Assembly: GCF_019668485.1 (NCBI RefSeq)
Contig: NZ_AP024619.1
Location: forward strand, 256,501 to 320,500
Origin: Gelria sp. Kuro-4
GTDB lineage: Bacteria; Bacillota; DTU030; DUMP01
Direction of reading: 5' to 3'
Length of the DNA: 64,000 nt
Each line of letters starts with the position of its first letter. The first letter of the stretch is position 1. A program made the translations under genes and the position numbers. Shown one piece after another: positions 1 through 8,691 of the stretch. The notes beneath the pieces are model-generated. The model ran no database searches and was not told the origin of the DNA. It was given only the letters and a program-made list of their open reading frames with translations.

Positions 1-2
1 AC

Positions 3-428
3 CCCGGCGATGTGCTCACCATCCCGGACGGCGGCACCCCGGCCGCGCTGGCTTCCCGGGGCAGCGCCCGCCCATCCATGCGGGAGGTTGAACTGCTGGC
101 CCAGATGATCACGGCCGAGGCACAGGGTGAACCGTACGAAGGAAAAGTAGCGGTCGGCGCCGTGATTCTCAATCGCCTGCGCGACCCGCGTTTCCCCAAC
201 ACTTTGGAGGGCGTCCTCTACGAAACCGATGCCTTTGAGCCCATACTGAACGGCACCTTCTACCAGACACCCGATGCCGAAAGCATCCGGGCCGCCCAGG
301 ATGCCCTAGCCGGCTGGGATCCCACCGGCGGCGCCCTTTACTTCTACAACCCGTCCCGGGCCTGGTCCACCTGGATTTTCAGCCGCCCCGTCCTCACCCA
401 GATCGGCAATCACGTGTTCGCTAAATAG
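3..428 (+). CDS. Cell wall hydrolase, SleB type (3' part)
   Basis: The frame is open to the left edge, so the gene starts outside the window. The first visible residues (PGDVLTIP) look like the end of a LysM peptidoglycan-binding repeat. The rest matches the Hydrolase_2/SleB family: AQMITAEAQGEPYEGKVAVG holds the catalytic glutamate region, followed by AVILNRLRDPRFPNT and a C-terminal FYNPSRA motif. Family members hydrolyse spore cortex or cell-wall peptidoglycan outside the membrane; LysM plus SleB is a common layout in spore-forming Firmicutes. A hairpin terminator follows 12 bases after the stop, so this is the last gene of its unit. Function is inferred from family membership. Confidence 0.85.
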   Translation, partial: PGDVLTIPDGGTPAALASRGSARPSMREVELLAQMITAEAQGEPYEGKVAVGAVILNRLRDPRFPNTLEGVLYETDAFEPILNGTFYQTPDAESIRAAQDALAGWDPTGGALYFYNPSRAWSTWIFSRPVLTQIGNHVFAK

Positions 429-440
429 GATTCCCTTTCG

Positions 441-462
441 ACCCGCGCCGGCGGGTCTTTTT
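441..462 (+). terminator. Intrinsic terminator after the cortex hydrolase
   Basis: Perfect stem ACCCGC/GCGGGT with a four-base loop, followed by CTTTTTC. It separates the hydrolase from the regulator gene, and argues that the regulator does not start as far upstream as 465. Confidence 0.75.
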
Positions 463-530
463 CTTTGCCCGGCAGGATTTTTACCTTACAGGGACGAATT
501 ATGCATCATAAACAGATGATAGACGATTCT

Positions 531-546
531 TGTCAAATATTTGACA
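531..546. promoter_or_regulatory. Perfect 16-bp palindrome before the activator gene
   Basis: TGTCAAATATTTGACA is a perfect dyad 20 bases before the preferred start of the sigma-54 activator. It could be an autoregulatory operator or an enhancer site. A similarly built dyad (TGTCCG-GATAT-CGGACA) occurs near 58048, beside the third activator of the same family. The role is inference. Confidence 0.5.
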
Positions 547-566
547 TTTGGCAGGGGGTACGGGGT

Positions 567-2531
567 ATGAAGACACAGCCGGCTTTCCCCAGCCTTAAGA
601 AGGCCTGGGAAACTTTCACCGCAACGGGAACGGTGCTTCCCGGGGTCCCTCCCCTGGTGGCCACGGCCTGGCAGCGCTGCCGTCACCTTGGAGTAGATCC
701 CAACCAGGGTTTTTGCACCGAGGTGCTGCCGGCACCGGAGTACGCCGCCCACCTGGCGGCCAACGCCGAACTCCTTGAGGTGGCGCGGCCCTTCCTCACC
801 AGCCTGTACGAAATCGTGCAGGGGTCCGGCTTCGCCGTGGTCCTGGTGGACCGCGACGGCGTGGTGATTGAGGTCCGGGGCGATCCGACAATCCTTAAAG
901 CGTCCGCCAGCGCGCTCAACTTCGTCCCCGGGGCGGTGTGGCGCGAAGACATAGTGGGTAACACGGCCGTGGGCACCGCGCTACGGGAAAAGGTACCATT
1001 ACAGGTAGCCGGCTACGAGCACTACTGCCGGGCGCACCATCCCTGGGCCTGTTCGGCGGCTCCCATCCTCGGTCCCGACGGTACGGCCTGGGGAGCGCTC
1101 AACGTGTCCGGGGTTCTCAGGCAGGTGCACCCGCACACCCTGGGCATGGTGGTGGCCGCCGCCCGCGCCATCGAAGGCCAGCTGGCCATGCGGCAGGCGA
1201 CGGAGGAACTCCGGCTGCAGCACAAGTATCAGGAGGCCATCGTGGAATCCATGTCCGACGGCCTTCTCACCATCGACCGCAGCGGGCACATCACCTACAT
1301 AAACGCCACAGGCGGCCGGATCCTGGGCGTGGACCCGAAAAAAGTCGTGGGTAAGTTCGTCGGCGACATCGTGGACTTCAGGCCGGTAGTCCTTTCCGTC
1401 CTGGAAAGCGGGCACGGCTACGTGGACCGGGAGTTCATGGTGAAAACCGGCAGCGGCTTCAAGCACTTCATTAAAACGGCCGTCCCCATCCGCGACGAGA
1501 ATGGCAACCTCACGGGAGTGGTGGATACTTTCCGCGAGATAAAACGCGTGCGTAAGATGGTCAACCAGATGGTGGGCGCCACGGCCAACTTCACCTTTGC
1601 CGACATCCTGGGTGAAAGCCGCGAAATAGCGGAGTGCGTGCGCCTGGCCAAAATTGCCGCGCAGAGTTCCTCTACCGTCCTGCTGCAGGGCGAAAGCGGC
1701 ACCGGCAAAGAACTCTTCGCCCAGGCCGTCCATAATGAAAGCAACCGGCGGGAGGGGCCTTTTGTCGCTCTCAATTGTGCCGCTCTGCCCCGCGAGCTCA
1801 TTGAAAGCGAACTCTTCGGGTACGAGGAAGGCGCCTTCACCGGCGCCTCCCGCGGCGGCCGGCCCGGCAAGTTCGAGCTGGCCTCCGGTGGCACCATCTT
1901 TCTTGACGAGATCGGTGACATGCCCCTTGACATGCAGGCCAAACTGCTGCGGGTTTTGCAGGAACACCGGGTGGTGCGCCTGGGCGGCAGCCATTACATC
2001 GACTGCGATGTGCGGGTGATCGCAGCCACCAACAAGGACCTGGCCCGCGAGGTGGAGGAAGGCAACTTCCGCCGCGATCTCTATTACCGGCTTAATGTCA
2101 TCTCCATCCTCATTCCGCCGCTGCGGCAGCGGGGAGCCGACCTCGAGCTGTTGGTGGAGCGCCTCACGGAAAAGATCAGCCGCAAGCTCGGTCACGAGGT
2201 ACACGTTTTCGCCCCCGGTGCCCTCCAGATCCTGCGCTCTTACCCCTGGCCCGGCAACGTGCGCGAGTTGGAAAACGTCATCGAGCGGGCGGTGAACATG
2301 GCCCGGGGCAAAGAGATCAGTGCGGCCGAGGTGCTGCGCCTCTTGAAGCACCAGCAGGCCGGCCCCGCGGCACCCGCAGAGCCGCTCGCCATCGAGGAGC
2401 TGGAGAAGCAGGCCATCCGCCGTGCCCTGCAGGCCGTGGACGGTAACATTTCCCTGGCCGCCCGCCTCCTCAAGATCAGCCGCAACACCCTGTACAACAA
2501 GCTCAAGAAGTATCAGATAAAGGCGAGTTAA
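567..2531 (+). CDS. Sigma-54-dependent activator, GAF-PAS-AAA-Fis (AcoR-like)
   Basis: 654 residues from the ATG at 567, chosen because GGGGGTACGGGG precedes it; in-frame ATGs at 465 and 501 lie on a terminator and lack such a site. N-terminal GAF-like sensor (about 60-190), PAS domain (about 225-330, [16 protein letters not shown]), central AAA+ domain with Walker A GESGTGKE near 374 and the sigma-54 contact loop GAFTGA near 421, and a Fis-type helix-turn-helix at the C-terminus ([19 protein letters not shown]). It lies directly upstream of a sigma-54 promoter and a 2-oxoacid/acetoin dehydrogenase operon, as AcoR does in other bacteria, so it most likely activates that operon in response to a small molecule. 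Two paralogues occur at 47763 and 57527. Confidence 0.92.
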   Translation: MKTQPAFPSLKKAWETFTATGTVLPGVPPLVATAWQRCRHLGVDPNQGFCTEVLPAPEYAAHLAANAELLEVARPFLTSLYEIVQGSGFAVVLVDRDGVVIEVRGDPTILKASASALNFVPGAVWREDIVGNTAVGTALREKVPLQVAGYEHYCRAHHPWACSAAPILGPDGTAWGALNVSGVLRQVHPHTLGMVVAAARAIEGQLAMRQATEELRLQHKYQEAIVESMSDGLLTIDRSGHITYINATGGRILGVDPKKVVGKFVGDIVDFRPVVLSVLESGHGYVDREFMVKTGSGFKHFIKTAVPIRDENGNLTGVVDTFREIKRVRKMVNQMVGATANFTFADILGESREIAECVRLAKIAAQSSSTVLLQGESGTGKELFAQAVHNESNRREGPFVALNCAALPRELIESELFGYEEGAFTGASRGGRPGKFELASGGTIFLDEIGDMPLDMQAKLLRVLQEHRVVRLGGSHYIDCDVRVIAATNKDLAREVEEGNFRRDLYYRLNVISILIPPLRQRGADLELLVERLTEKISRKLGHEVHVFAPGALQILRSYPWPGNVRELENVIERAVNMARGKEISAAEVLRLLKHQQAGPAAPAEPLAIEELEKQAIRRALQAVDGNISLAARLLKISRNTLYNKLKKYQIKAS

Positions 2532-2765
2532 AGGTGCAGGGCGGACCGACCGGCATGGGGCCGGACCGTTTTTGCTCAAATTTTACACAGTGTCCTGGTT
2601 TTGGGCAGAAGCGTGGAAGAATGTTGACAGCGGCCTTGTCCGCACGGCAAGAAGCTCGCTGCGCAGAAATTGAGCACCGACGTGCGGCCGGTCTGGCCGC
2701 CATTAAGCCGGCACATAGACCCAAACGCAGCCGCCGACCACCGGCCGGCCGGTCAGGTCTAGGGG

Positions 2766-2790
2766 CGCCCGGGCCTCCGGGCGTTTTTTT
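2766..2790 (+). terminator. Intrinsic terminator
   Basis: CGCCCGG/CCGGGCG stem, loop GCCT, then seven T. It closes the activator transcript 60 bases before the sigma-54 promoter. Confidence 0.85.
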
Positions 2791-2850
2791 ATTCCGCTCA
2801 CCTGCTCCTTTTGCTTGTCTTCCCCTTGTTCGTCTTTTACCGCCACCTCC

Positions 2851-2867
2851 TGGTACGCTCCTTGCAT
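2851..2867 (+). promoter_or_regulatory. Sigma-54 (-24/-12) promoter of the dehydrogenase operon
   Basis: TGGTACG-CTCC-TTGCAT matches the consensus TGGCACG-N4-TTGCW with one change in the -24 element and the invariant GG and GC pairs exactly spaced. It lies about 105 bases before the E1 alpha start and downstream of a sigma-54 activator gene. Confidence 0.85.
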
Positions 2868-2971
2868 ACCTCGCTCTTGTGGAGGCGTGCAAAGGGAGGA
2901 ACCGCCCCGGGCTGGCGCAAGAGGGGCCCGCGCAAGCTGGGCGCCCAGTTCTGACAGGAGGTGCTACCGTT

Positions 2972-3961
2972 TTGGAGTTCTCACGCGATGATTTAAAGGC
3001 CTTTTACCGTACCATGTTCACCATCCGGTCCTTCGAAGAGAAGATCAACGACCTCTTCCTGGCCGGCGAGATCCCTGGCTTTGTCCACCTGTACATCGGC
3101 GAGGAGGCCATCGCCACCGGCGTCATGGCCAACCTGAAAAACACCGACTACATCACCAGCACCCACCGCGGCCACGGCCACACCATCGCCAAAGGAGCCG
3201 ACCTCAAGCGGATGATGGCCGAGATCTTCGGCAAGCGCACAGGGTACTGCCACGGTAAAGGCGGCTCCATGCACATCGCCGACTTCTCCATCGGCATGCT
3301 CGGGGCCAACGGCGTGGTGGGCGGCGGGTACAACCTGGCGGTGGGTGCGGCCTTGGCGGCCAAGCTCTCCGGCAGCGACCGCGTGTCCGTCTGCTTCTTC
3401 GGCGACGGTGCCTCCAACCGCGGCACTTTCCACGAGGCCATGAACATGGCCGCCGCCTGGAAGCTGCCGGCGATTTTCGTCTGTGAAAACAACCAGTGGG
3501 CTTCCACCACCCCCTACCGCACCACCACTTCCGTGGAGAACATCGCCGACCGGGCCATCGGCTACAGCATTCCGGGCGTGGTGGTGAACGGCAACGACGT
3601 GTTCTCGGTGTACGAAGCCGCCCAGGCGGCGGTGGAGCGGGCCCGGTCCGGCGGCGGTCCCACCCTCATCGAGGCGAAGACCTACCGCATCAAGGGCCAC
3701 TTTGTCGGCGACCCGGAGATGTACCGGACCCGGGAGGAGGTCCAGGAGCACTTTGAAAACGACGACCCCCTGAAGAACTTCCGCGAGCAGGTTCTGACCG
3801 CAAGCCGGCTCAGCGAGAAGGAACTGGCGGAAATCGAAGCCCAGGTGAAGGAAGAGCTCGCGGCGGCCGTCCAATTTGCCAAGGAAAGCCCCTACCCAGG
3901 ACCGGAGGAGCTGTTCCAAGATCTTTATGTCGAAAGCGGGGAAGCAGCATGCGGGAAATAA
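2972..3961 (+). CDS. acoA: 2-oxoacid/acetoin dehydrogenase E1 alpha subunit
   Basis: 329 residues from TTG at 2972, with AGGAGGTG eight bases upstream. Thiamine-diphosphate-dependent E1 alpha: the binding motif CFFGDGASNRGTFHEAMNMA ends with the expected asparagine further on (FVCENNQWA). Length and the motif HGHTIAKGAD fit AcoA/PdhA-type subunits. With E1 beta it decarboxylates a 2-oxoacid or cleaves acetoin and passes the acyl group to the E2 lipoyl arm. The stop overlaps the E1 beta start by 13 bases. An AcoR-like activator and sigma-54 promoter favour acetoin, but a branched-chain or other 2-oxoacid remains possible. Confidence 0.9.
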   Translation: MEFSRDDLKAFYRTMFTIRSFEEKINDLFLAGEIPGFVHLYIGEEAIATGVMANLKNTDYITSTHRGHGHTIAKGADLKRMMAEIFGKRTGYCHGKGGSMHIADFSIGMLGANGVVGGGYNLAVGAALAAKLSGSDRVSVCFFGDGASNRGTFHEAMNMAAAWKLPAIFVCENNQWASTTPYRTTTSVENIADRAIGYSIPGVVVNGNDVFSVYEAAQAAVERARSGGGPTLIEAKTYRIKGHFVGDPEMYRTREEVQEHFENDDPLKNFREQVLTASRLSEKELAEIEAQVKEELAAAVQFAKESPYPGPEELFQDLYVESGEAACGK

Positions 3962-4920
3962 CCTTCTCAGAGGCCACCCAAGAGGCCATGGCGGAGGAGA
4001 TGGAGCGCGACAGCCGGGTCTTTTTGATGGGTGAAGACATCGCGCGCCAGGGGGGCATCTTCGGCCAGTTCAAAGGCCTGCCGCAGAAGTTCGGCTTCGA
4101 CCGGGTGCGCGACACCCCGATTTCGGAAACAGCCATCGTCGGCGCCGGCGTGGGCGCCGCCCTGGCCGGGATGCGCCCGGTGGTGGACATGCACTTTGTC
4201 GACTTTATCACCGTGGCCATGGACGAGGTGGTCAACCAGATGGCCAAGATCCGCTACATGTTCGGCGGGCAGTGCACGGTGCCGTTGGTGCTGCGCGCTC
4301 CGGACGGCGCCGCCCGTTCCGCCGCGGCCCAGCACTCCCAGAGCCTGGAGGCCTGGTTTGTACACGTGCCGGGCCTCAAGGTGGTCATCCCCTCCAACCC
4401 GGCCGATGCCAAGGGCCTCCTAAAGTCCGCCATCCGCGACGACAACCCGGTGCTCTACTTCGAAAACAAGGACCTCTTCCGCATGAAGGGGCCGGTGCCG
4501 GAGGAAGAGTTCCTCACGCCCATCGGCAAGGCGAAGGTGGTGCGCGAGGGCAAAGACGTCACCATCGTCTCTTACTCCATCACCCTGCACAAGGCCCTCA
4601 AGGCCGCCGAGGCCCTCGCCCAGGACGGTATTGAGGCCGAGGTGATCGACCTTCGCACCATTGTCCCGCTCGATAAGGAGACCATCTTCGCTTCCGTTAA
4701 GAAGACAAAGCACCTCATCATCGCCCACGAGGCCACCAAGAACGGCGGCGTCGGTTCTGAAGTCGCCGCGCTGGCGGCGGAAGAAATGATCGATTACCTG
4801 GACGGCCCGATCAAGCGCATCGGGGCCAAGTTCGTGCCCATTCCCTTCAGCCCCGCCCTGGAACCTTTGACGCTGCCCCAGGTGGAAGACATCGTGGCTG
4901 CCGTCAAGGAAATCTGCTAG
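3949..4920 (+). CDS. acoB: 2-oxoacid/acetoin dehydrogenase E1 beta subunit
   Basis: 323 residues, transketolase-type pyrimidine-binding domain first (FLMGEDIARQGG holds the cofactor-activating glutamate region), then the C-terminal transketolase domain (VIDLRTIVPLDKETIFASVK). Forms the heterotetramer with the preceding alpha subunit, with which it overlaps. GC-rich like the E1 alpha, E2 and E3 genes. The gene that normally follows (E2) is displaced by 3.9 kb because an SDR/TRAP cassette lies in between. Confidence 0.92.
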   Translation: MREITFSEATQEAMAEEMERDSRVFLMGEDIARQGGIFGQFKGLPQKFGFDRVRDTPISETAIVGAGVGAALAGMRPVVDMHFVDFITVAMDEVVNQMAKIRYMFGGQCTVPLVLRAPDGAARSAAAQHSQSLEAWFVHVPGLKVVIPSNPADAKGLLKSAIRDDNPVLYFENKDLFRMKGPVPEEEFLTPIGKAKVVREGKDVTIVSYSITLHKALKAAEALAQDGIEAEVIDLRTIVPLDKETIFASVKKTKHLIIAHEATKNGGVGSEVAALAAEEMIDYLDGPIKRIGAKFVPIPFSPALEPLTLPQVEDIVAAVKEIC

Positions 4921-4956
4921 CAAGTCTTTTACAGAAGCAATTACCGGTTTGCTAGT

Positions 4957-4971
4957 TTGACCGGAGGTCAA
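4957..4971. promoter_or_regulatory. Inverted repeat before the SDR-TRAP cassette
   Basis: TTGACC-GGA-GGTCAA, six-base perfect arms, 35 bases before the SDR start. Candidate operator, for example for a GntR- or IclR-type regulator; no regulator gene adjoins it. Confidence 0.35.
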
Positions 4972-5005
4972 CAAAGAGCAGTCAGCTAAGAAAGGATTGA
5001 GCTAT

Positions 5006-5767
5006 ATGGACCTCGGGATAGCAGGAAAAGTTGCTGTGGTGACAGGTTCTGCAGGGGGATTAGGTTTCGCAGTTGCCCAAAAGTTGGCAGAAGAAGGTAC
5101 CATTCCTGTACTCTTAGACTTAAAAGAGAAAATGCTCCAAGAGGCAGTTCAAAAGATTAGACTGCATTGCCCTCAAGCTGAAGGGTATGTGGTTGATCTC
5201 ACCACATTCGACGCTGTGAGCGCCACATATGAAGAGATTTTAAAGCACTTTAGCCCTCCTGAAATATTAGTCAATTGTGCCGGCGGTGGACCCGGATTTC
5301 AAAAAAACATTACAGAACTAAGCGAGCCAGAATGGAAACGGCTAATTGACATTAACCTTAACAGCATGTTCAATACATGCAAAATAATGACCAAAGGTAT
5401 GCTGAAATCGTGCTGGGGAAGGATCATTAACTTCTCATCTGTAGCGGCCTTGCGGGGCGGCGGACTACTGGGTAAGGCGGCCTATGCATCATCAAAAGCA
5501 GGTGTAATTGGGTTAACAAAGGCCTTGGCACGAGAGTTTGGAGAGTACAACATTACGGTGAACGCAATTGCTCCTTCACTCCATATCACGCCCCTAACCT
5601 CAATCTTAACTCCGGAACAAAGGGAAGCCATTGTCAGTGCTTTTCCACTCAAGCGTGCCGGAGATCCCGCGGGTCTAGGAGCCTTGGTGTGTTTCCTTGC
5701 CTCTGATTACGCCGCCTTCATCACGGGAGCAACCATAACTGTCGATGGGGGGTATGCCATGCACTGA
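5006..5767 (+). CDS. Short-chain dehydrogenase/reductase (SDR)
   Basis: 253 residues from ATG 5006; AAAGGA at 4991-4996 is correctly spaced for it, whereas the in-frame TTG at 4997 abuts that site. Classical SDR: cofactor motif TGSAGGLG near residue 12, VNCAGGGPG, the active-site Ser-Tyr-Lys run ending in YASSKAGVIGLTKALA, and the C-terminal GATITVDGGYAMH. FabG-like oxidoreductases act on hydroxy/keto acids, alcohols or sugars. The gene is clearly AT-richer than the E1 genes and leads a TRAP transporter, so it probably oxidises or reduces the imported substrate. Substrate unknown. Confidence 0.85.
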   Translation: MDLGIAGKVAVVTGSAGGLGFAVAQKLAEEGTIPVLLDLKEKMLQEAVQKIRLHCPQAEGYVVDLTTFDAVSATYEEILKHFSPPEILVNCAGGGPGFQKNITELSEPEWKRLIDINLNSMFNTCKIMTKGMLKSCWGRIINFSSVAALRGGGLLGKAAYASSKAGVIGLTKALAREFGEYNITVNAIAPSLHITPLTSILTPEQREAIVSAFPLKRAGDPAGLGALVCFLASDYAAFITGATITVDGGYAMH

Positions 5768-5832
5768 AGTGGGCCTTGTTTGTTTGCTTATTTATTTCAA
5801 CTTTATTTTAATAAGAGGAGGGCATAGGACAG

Positions 5833-6831
5833 ATGAGAAAGGCATTCACACTTTTCGTGTCATTAGTCCTCACTGGATCCTTGGTTCTCTTGGGTTGCCA
5901 AAGTACCACCCCTCAGGCACAACAAGCTTCTTCGACAACTGTCCTTCGACTAGCCAATGTGTCACCGGTCGGGGACGTTCGGGACCTTGAGTGTAAGAAA
6001 TTTGCTGACCTTGTTTCGCAAAAGACTGGTGGTAAGGTTAAGGTTGAAGTCTTCTCTGGGGGCACTCTGGGCGACTGGCGTGAGACTATCGAGGGGCTAA
6101 AGGCTAAAAGTGTTCAAGTTGTGCTTGAAAGTGTGGGCACCCTGGACGCCTACGATAAGTACGCTGATATAGAAGCTGTCCCGTTTTTGATCAAGGATTC
6201 TGATCATTATTCAAAAGTTTGGAACGGAGATATCGGAAAAGAAATTCTAGAGACAGTAGGGTCAAATGCGGGTTTCCAGCTTATGGGACCTGCCTACCGA
6301 GGTGCGCGATATGTCACAAGCAAGAAGAAAGTGGCATCAGTCAATGACCTCAAAGGTCTCAAAATTCGCGTGCCAAATATCGCCGTATATGTGAAGACAT
6401 GGGAACAGCTAGGTGCCAGCCCGACACCCATGGCTTTCACCGAAATATACACCGCGTTGCAGCAAGGAACCGTTGATGCACAAGAAAACCCGCTGTCTGA
6501 GAACTGGAACAGTGCCTTTTACGAAGTATGTCCCTATCTCATCGGTACCAAGCATATCTATGGTACAGACGTTTTCATAATGGATAGGGAGTATTTTAAG
6601 TCCTTGGATCCGGAAGTACAAGCTGCAATACAAGAAGCAGCAAACGAAGCAGCAAGTTGGCGCACTCAAGAAGTGCTGAAGACAGAGAAAGATTACCTTG
6701 ACAAGTTCAAGTCAAAAGGTATTACCTATGTCGAAGTGAACAGGGACGAATTCGTTCAGAAGCTAGGCGACTTTGTAGGACAACACTTCCCCCACCTAAA
6801 GCCATGGGCTGACAAGATCACGCAGTTGTAG
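5833..6831 (+). CDS. dctP: TRAP transporter solute-binding lipoprotein DctP
   Basis: 332 residues. Signal peptide with lipobox VLLGC, so anchored outside the membrane. DctP family features: VLRLANVSPVGD start, the VEVFSGGTLGD region, LKGLKIRVPN containing the arginine that binds the substrate carboxylate in most family members, and ALQQGTVDAQENP. It captures an organic acid and hands it to DctQM. AGGAGGG precedes the start. Low GC compared with the flanking aco genes, shared with the SDR and DctQM genes. Confidence 0.92.
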   Translation: MRKAFTLFVSLVLTGSLVLLGCQSTTPQAQQASSTTVLRLANVSPVGDVRDLECKKFADLVSQKTGGKVKVEVFSGGTLGDWRETIEGLKAKSVQVVLESVGTLDAYDKYADIEAVPFLIKDSDHYSKVWNGDIGKEILETVGSNAGFQLMGPAYRGARYVTSKKKVASVNDLKGLKIRVPNIAVYVKTWEQLGASPTPMAFTEIYTALQQGTVDAQENPLSENWNSAFYEVCPYLIGTKHIYGTDVFIMDREYFKSLDPEVQAAIQEAANEAASWRTQEVLKTEKDYLDKFKSKGITYVEVNRDEFVQKLGDFVGQHFPHLKPWADKITQL

Positions 6832-6840
6832 TCTCCTTTG

Positions 6841-6868
6841 GGGAAGGGGGAGCCTTCTCCCTCTTCCC
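6841..6868 (+). other. Stem-loop between dctP and dctQ
   Basis: A 12-base-pair stem (GGGAAGGGGGAG against CTCCCTCTTCCC, one G-T pair) with loop CCTT, just after the dctP stop. There is no long T run, so it may attenuate or stabilise the upstream mRNA, giving more binding protein than membrane protein. The second TRAP operon has a stem-loop in the same place (54195). Confidence 0.6.
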
Positions 6869-6904
6869 ATTCTTCGAGGAGGACTATCGAGGAGGAAAGA
6901 AGTC

Positions 6905-7381
6905 TTGACCAAACTACTTAACAAGGCTGAAATCGTATTGCGTGCCGTTCTAGGCATTGCTTTGTGCATAATGACTGCGTCAGTAACATGGCAGGTGGTG
7001 CTTCGTTATGTATTCGGCAGGGCGAATGTATGGTCAGAAGAACTGGCCCGATTCTCGTTCGTTTGGTTGGTAATGCTTGGTTCCTCCTTGGCAATACGTT
7101 CTAATAGGCACATGAGTATTGACTTCATAAAAGAAAAAATGTCGCCGCAACTCCAGTTGCTTCTTTCTGCTTCGTCAACAATCCTATGTATGGTTTTTGT
7201 TGCCGTCATTGGCTGGCAAGGCTTACAGCTGCTTACAATTACAAGCCGTCAACTGTCCGGAGGGATGCGGATACCCATGGCGTATCCCTATCTGGCGATA
7301 CCGGTTGGCTCTCTCCTTATGTTAGTTTTCTTCACGGAGTATCTTTTAAATCTGTCGTGGTCTAAGCAAAAGGAGCGTTAA
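6905..7381 (+). CDS. dctQ: TRAP transporter small membrane subunit DctQ
   Basis: 158 residues from TTG with GAGGAGGAAAG upstream. Four predicted membrane segments and the family signature WQVVLRYVFGRANVWSEELARF followed by FVWLVMLGSS. Forms the membrane complex with DctM four bases downstream and accepts substrate from DctP. (The signature is interrupted here only by description; it is continuous at residues 28-49.). Confidence 0.9.
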   Translation: MTKLLNKAEIVLRAVLGIALCIMTASVTWQVVLRYVFGRANVWSEELARFSFVWLVMLGSSLAIRSNRHMSIDFIKEKMSPQLQLLLSASSTILCMVFVAVIGWQGLQLLTITSRQLSGGMRIPMAYPYLAIPVGSLLMLVFFTEYLLNLSWSKQKER

Positions 7382-7385
7382 TACG

Positions 7386-8669
7386 ATGGCGATAACCGCT
7401 TTCTTCTTGTTGGTGGCCATGCCCATCCTGGTGATACTAGGCATGCCCATAGCGTTCGCTCTCGGGGTCACTGCCCTTGCCACTCTACTAATGTTGGGTA
7501 ACATGCCGTTAAATATCATCCCCCAGAAAATATTTGCCGGAATCGACTCCTTTCCTATCCTCGCTATCCCCTTCTTCATACTGGCCGGAAGCATTATGAC
7601 TATCGGTGGAATTAACAAGAAGATACTTTCCATCAGCAATGCTATTGTTGGTTGGGTTGACGGCAGCCTGGCCATCGTAACAGTCGCTGCCTCCATGGTT
7701 TTTGCGGCCATATCCGGATCGGCCGTAGCAACGGTAGCGGCTATTGGAGGAATTACCATTCCTGCAATGCAAAAAGAAGGTTACGGTAGCAGTTTTGCCG
7801 CCGCTGTTGCTGCCTCGGGTGCAGTGTGCGGCCCCATTATTCCTCCAAGCATTCCTTTAATCGTTTACGGAGCCGCACTTGGGATGTCAATAAACGACCT
7901 GTTCATTGGGTCGCTGGTACCTGGCCTAATGATCGGCACCGGTCTCGGAATTGCCGCCTATGTGATTTCCCGCAAGAGGCGTTTCCCCAAGCATGAAAGA
8001 ATGAGTCTGTCTGCGTCGTTGCAAGCCATCCGGGAAGGGCTCTGGGCATTGTTAATGCCAGTAATAATCCTGGGAGGCATCTTTTTCGGAATATATACTC
8101 CTACGGAAGCCTCAGTAATTGCTGTAGCCTATGGTATTTTTGTTGGCCTATTCATATACAAGGAGATTACTTGGAAGAAACTTTGGGATGTCGTCGTAGA
8201 AGCGGCAATCTCGAGCGCGGTGATCATGATGATACTTGCTGCATCAAAAATAACCAGCATCTTAGTTGTCGCTAACCATCTTTCGGAAGCCGTTACGAAT
8301 TCTATACTCGCTATTACCGGTTCCAGGTTCGGAGTTCTCTTGTTAGTTAACGTATTTCTCTTGATTGTTGGCTGTTTAATGGAGGCCAACGCTGCCGTTG
8401 TAATCCTCACACCGATCCTTGTCCCGTTGGTAGCAAAAGTCGGGATGGGGCCCCTGGAGTTTGGCGTAATCATGGTATTCAACTTGTGCTTAGGTCTCCT
8501 AACACCTCCGGTTGGAGCCACACTCCTACTTGGTAACGACATTGCCCGCGCTAATATGGGACAAACAACAAAGGAAACTGTACCGTTCTTCGCTGTAGGG
8601 CTCGTAGTACTTGCCGTTATTACAGCGTTCCCTCAGATCATAACGTTCCTTCCTCACTACCTCAAGTAG
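7386..8669 (+). CDS. dctM: TRAP transporter large permease DctM
   Basis: 427 residues, about twelve hydrophobic segments. Family motifs seen: GIDSFPILAIPFFILAG, GSAVATVAAIG and PIIPPSIPLIVYG. It is the ion-coupled permease of the tripartite system. The ORF ends the low-GC cassette; composition returns to GC-rich within about 40 bases, where a fragment of another gene begins. Confidence 0.92.
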   Translation: MAITAFFLLVAMPILVILGMPIAFALGVTALATLLMLGNMPLNIIPQKIFAGIDSFPILAIPFFILAGSIMTIGGINKKILSISNAIVGWVDGSLAIVTVAASMVFAAISGSAVATVAAIGGITIPAMQKEGYGSSFAAAVAASGAVCGPIIPPSIPLIVYGAALGMSINDLFIGSLVPGLMIGTGLGIAAYVISRKRRFPKHERMSLSASLQAIREGLWALLMPVIILGGIFFGIYTPTEASVIAVAYGIFVGLFIYKEITWKKLWDVVVEAAISSAVIMMILAASKITSILVVANHLSEAVTNSILAITGSRFGVLLLVNVFLLIVGCLMEANAAVVILTPILVPLVAKVGMGPLEFGVIMVFNLCLGLLTPPVGATLLLGNDIARANMGQTTKETVPFFAVGLVVLAVITAFPQIITFLPHYLK

Positions 8670-8691
8670 GAAGACATTAGAGGCACCATTC

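Larger units (their letters stand above)
2532..2971 (+). other. 440-base intergenic region before the dehydrogenase operon
   Basis: No convincing gene. It holds a short dyad ACAC-A-GTGT (2585-2593), a TTGACA at 2624 without a matching -10, an intrinsic terminator at 2766-2790, the sigma-54 promoter at 2851 and the ribosome site AGGAGGTG at 2956-2963. The reading frame of the downstream E1 alpha gene stays open leftward through this region, but its composition is not protein-like. Confidence 0.6.

Noticed and set aside
465-566. Activator start at 465
   Set aside because: It would place a terminator tail and the palindrome inside the gene and has no ribosome site; ATG 567 has one.
999-2579. 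A 526-codon open frame on the minus strand
   Set aside because: It lies wholly opposite the activator gene with strong motifs, has no ribosome site and its composition is a shadow of GC-rich codons.
2624-2652. Sigma-70 promoter from TTGACA at 2624
   Set aside because: No -10-like hexamer at 16-18 bases.
2534-2971. Longer E1 alpha protein starting at 2534
   Set aside because: The extra 146 codons cross a terminator, the sigma-54 promoter and the ribosome site at 2956, and read as a low-complexity Arg/Pro/Ala stretch.
4921-5005. Sigma-54 promoter before the SDR-TRAP cassette
   Set aside because: TTTGC is present at 4949 but no TGGC/GG element stands at the required distance.
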